NCBI GenBank assembly: GCA_004005435.1 | Contig: RZWH01000005.1 | Span: forward strand, 124,001 to 188,000 | Direction of reading: 5' to 3' | Origin: Rhodobacteraceae bacterium CCMM004 | GTDB taxonomy: Bacteria > Pseudomonadota > Alphaproteobacteria > Rhodobacterales > Rhodobacteraceae | Length of the DNA stretch: 64,000 nt | Part shown: positions 63,091-64,000 of the stretch, one piece after another | How the letters are laid out: the number at the start of each line of letters is the position of its first letter | How positions within the stretch are numbered: position 1 is the first letter of the stretch | Made by a program: the position numbers and the translations under genes | The notes under the pieces: generated by a model | Told to the model about the DNA's origin: nothing | What the model saw: the letters and a program-made list of their open reading frames with translations, nothing else | The model's database searches: none

Positions 63091-64000
63091 TTAGGGGCGG
63101 GTGCCGGATGGGCCGGTGCCGCGGGTCAGCGCCCAGGCGGGGAGGAGGGCGAGGCTGGCAGTGGCGGCGACGAAGCCCGCCACCAGATGCACCTCGGGCC
63201 AGCCCAGGCCCACCGGGATCGCCACACCGGTCCGCGCGGCCACCACGCCGGACAAAACCGCCGCCGTCGCCCAGCCGAGGCCCAGGCCCAGCACTCCGCC
63301 CAGGACCAGGAGCGTGGCGCCATAGGACCAGACCAGCGCGACCAGGAACCGCGTCGGCGCTCCGAGCGCGCGCAGAAGCGCGATATGCCGCTGAAAGAGG
63401 CGCAGCAGCATCACCAGCCCGGTCAAGACGCTGGCCGCCACCAGCCCCTGGGCGACGAGGCTCATGAGCGACATCGCCTGCCGCACGTCGCCGAGCAGCG
63501 CGTAGAGCTGGCTCAGCACCGCGCCCGGCAGAAAGGCCATGGTGCCCGCATCCCGGGTGAACGCCGATTGCAGGGCATAGGCCTGCCCGATGCTGTGCGG
63601 AACCACGATCACCGCCGGGGTGCCGGGGAAATAGGCCGGATCATAGGGCGGGCCGAGCGCGCGGGACGGCGCCTCGTCGTTCGCGTGGTCGTGCTCGTCA
63701 TCGTGCGCCTCGCCGTCCGCGTCCGCGTGACCGTGCTCGTCCCCGTGCGCGTCGGCGTGATCCTCGCCGTGCGCTGCGTGGGAGTCCTCATGCGCGTGGT
63801 CGTGCGTCTCCCCATGACCGTCATCGCGGCGCGCCTCGTGCGCCTCGCCGTGCTCGTCCTCGTGCGCCTCGGCGTGGTTGTGGCCGCGCTCTTCCTCTTG
63901 CGTGCCCCCGTGCGCCTCCTGCGGATGCGGCGCATGCCCGTCGGCCAAGCCGTGGACTCCCCAAACCGACTCGACCGGGACCAGGACGGCGCGGTCCCAG
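63091..64000 (-). CDS. FtsX-type ABC permease, 3' part, with His-rich periplasmic loop (truncated at window edge)
   Basis: The frame is open to the window end; about 302 residues are visible. Upstream residues WDRAVLVPVESVWGVHG are followed by a roughly 75-residue stretch (about 63660-63885) rich in His, Asp and Glu (EDEHGEAHEARRDDGHGE is typical), with about twenty His. Then a compact periplasmic piece and three membrane helices follow (LMSLVAQGLVAASVLTGLVM, VWSYGATLLVLGGVLGLGLG, AGFVAATASLALLPAWALT) with the FtsX-like LRALGAP. It looks like a MacB/LolC-type permease subunit modified for metal binding, perhaps zinc. The partner ATPase should lie beyond the edge. Confidence 0.75.
   Translation of the reverse strand, partial: WDRAVLVPVESVWGVHGLADGHAPHPQEAHGGTQEEERGHNHAEAHEDEHGEAHEARRDDGHGETHDHAHEDSHAAHGEDHADAHGDEHGHADADGEAHDDEHDHANDEAPSRALGPPYDPAYFPGTPAVIVVPHSIGQAYALQSAFTRDAGTMAFLPGAVLSQLYALLGDVRQAMSLMSLVAQGLVAASVLTGLVMLLRLFQRHIALLRALGAPTRFLVALVWSYGATLLVLGGVLGLGLGWATAAVLSGVVAARTGVAIPVGLGWPEVHLVAGFVAATASLALLPAWALTRGTGPSGTRP

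Overview
The window looks like chromosomal DNA of a Rhodobacterales (Roseobacter/Paracoccus-type) alphaproteobacterium. This rests on very high GC, tight operons with ATGA or GTGA stop/start overlaps, and familiar neighbourhoods (lgt-midA-pgeF with divergent ubiK; trxB divergent from an Lrp regulator; hisC-tyrC; DUF952-pyrD). No search was run, so names come from recognised motifs and family resemblance. I saw no rRNA, tRNA, CRISPR array, insertion sequence, phage or integrase.

Layout. 0.1-5 kb: a sulfate-activation enzyme (ATP sulfurylase/APS kinase) in frame with an N-terminal winged-helix regulator, then trxB, an Lrp regulator and a DMT transporter. 5-9.4 kb: a Hint-domain protein lacking its nucleophile, a 50-residue protein, pgeF-midA-lgt, ubiK. 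9.4-18 kb: a sugar-acid-like catabolic block (denD-like dehydrogenase, orphan TRAP binding protein, KDG-kinase-like kinase, LysE exporter; divergent beta-hydroxyacid dehydrogenase and PhyH oxygenase; IlvD/Edd dehydratase). Its two divergent promoters share TGGTATACCA palindromes. 18-31 kb: mixed housekeeping (2-hydroxyacid dehydrogenase, PAS protein, CsbD, panB-panC, a second Hint protein with the Cys intact, rpsD with a clear promoter and long leader, hisC-tyrC-extensin, a degenerate M48-like membrane protein, a SPOR protein). 31.7-36.7 kb: a nucleoside-salvage operon cdd-deoA-deoB-add-upp. 36.7-45.7 kb: DUF3072 protein, malic enzyme-PTA fusion, prpE, a CsgH-like protein, an acyl-CoA synthetase, a sulfotransferase. 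45.7-53.8 kb: a fatty-acid oxidation block (fadJ, fadA, GST, acyl-CoA dehydrogenase) headed by two MerR paralogues. 53.8-64 kb: two thioesterases and a MATE pump, alpha/beta hydrolase, DUF952-pyrD, a 5'-nucleotidase, an MFS transporter, and the 3' part of an FtsX-type permease with a striking His/Asp/Glu-rich loop.

The most unusual non-coding content is a dispersed intergenic element of about 125-165 bp with 18-bp terminal inverted repeats and a conserved core. There are six copies plus a fragment, all between genes. Two smaller families are also present: a double hairpin downstream of short genes, and a CTTCATCTTGG motif. The best leads are this element, the TGGTATACCA-marked catabolic block, the regulator/ATP-sulfurylase fusion, the pair of Hint proteins and the His-rich permease.
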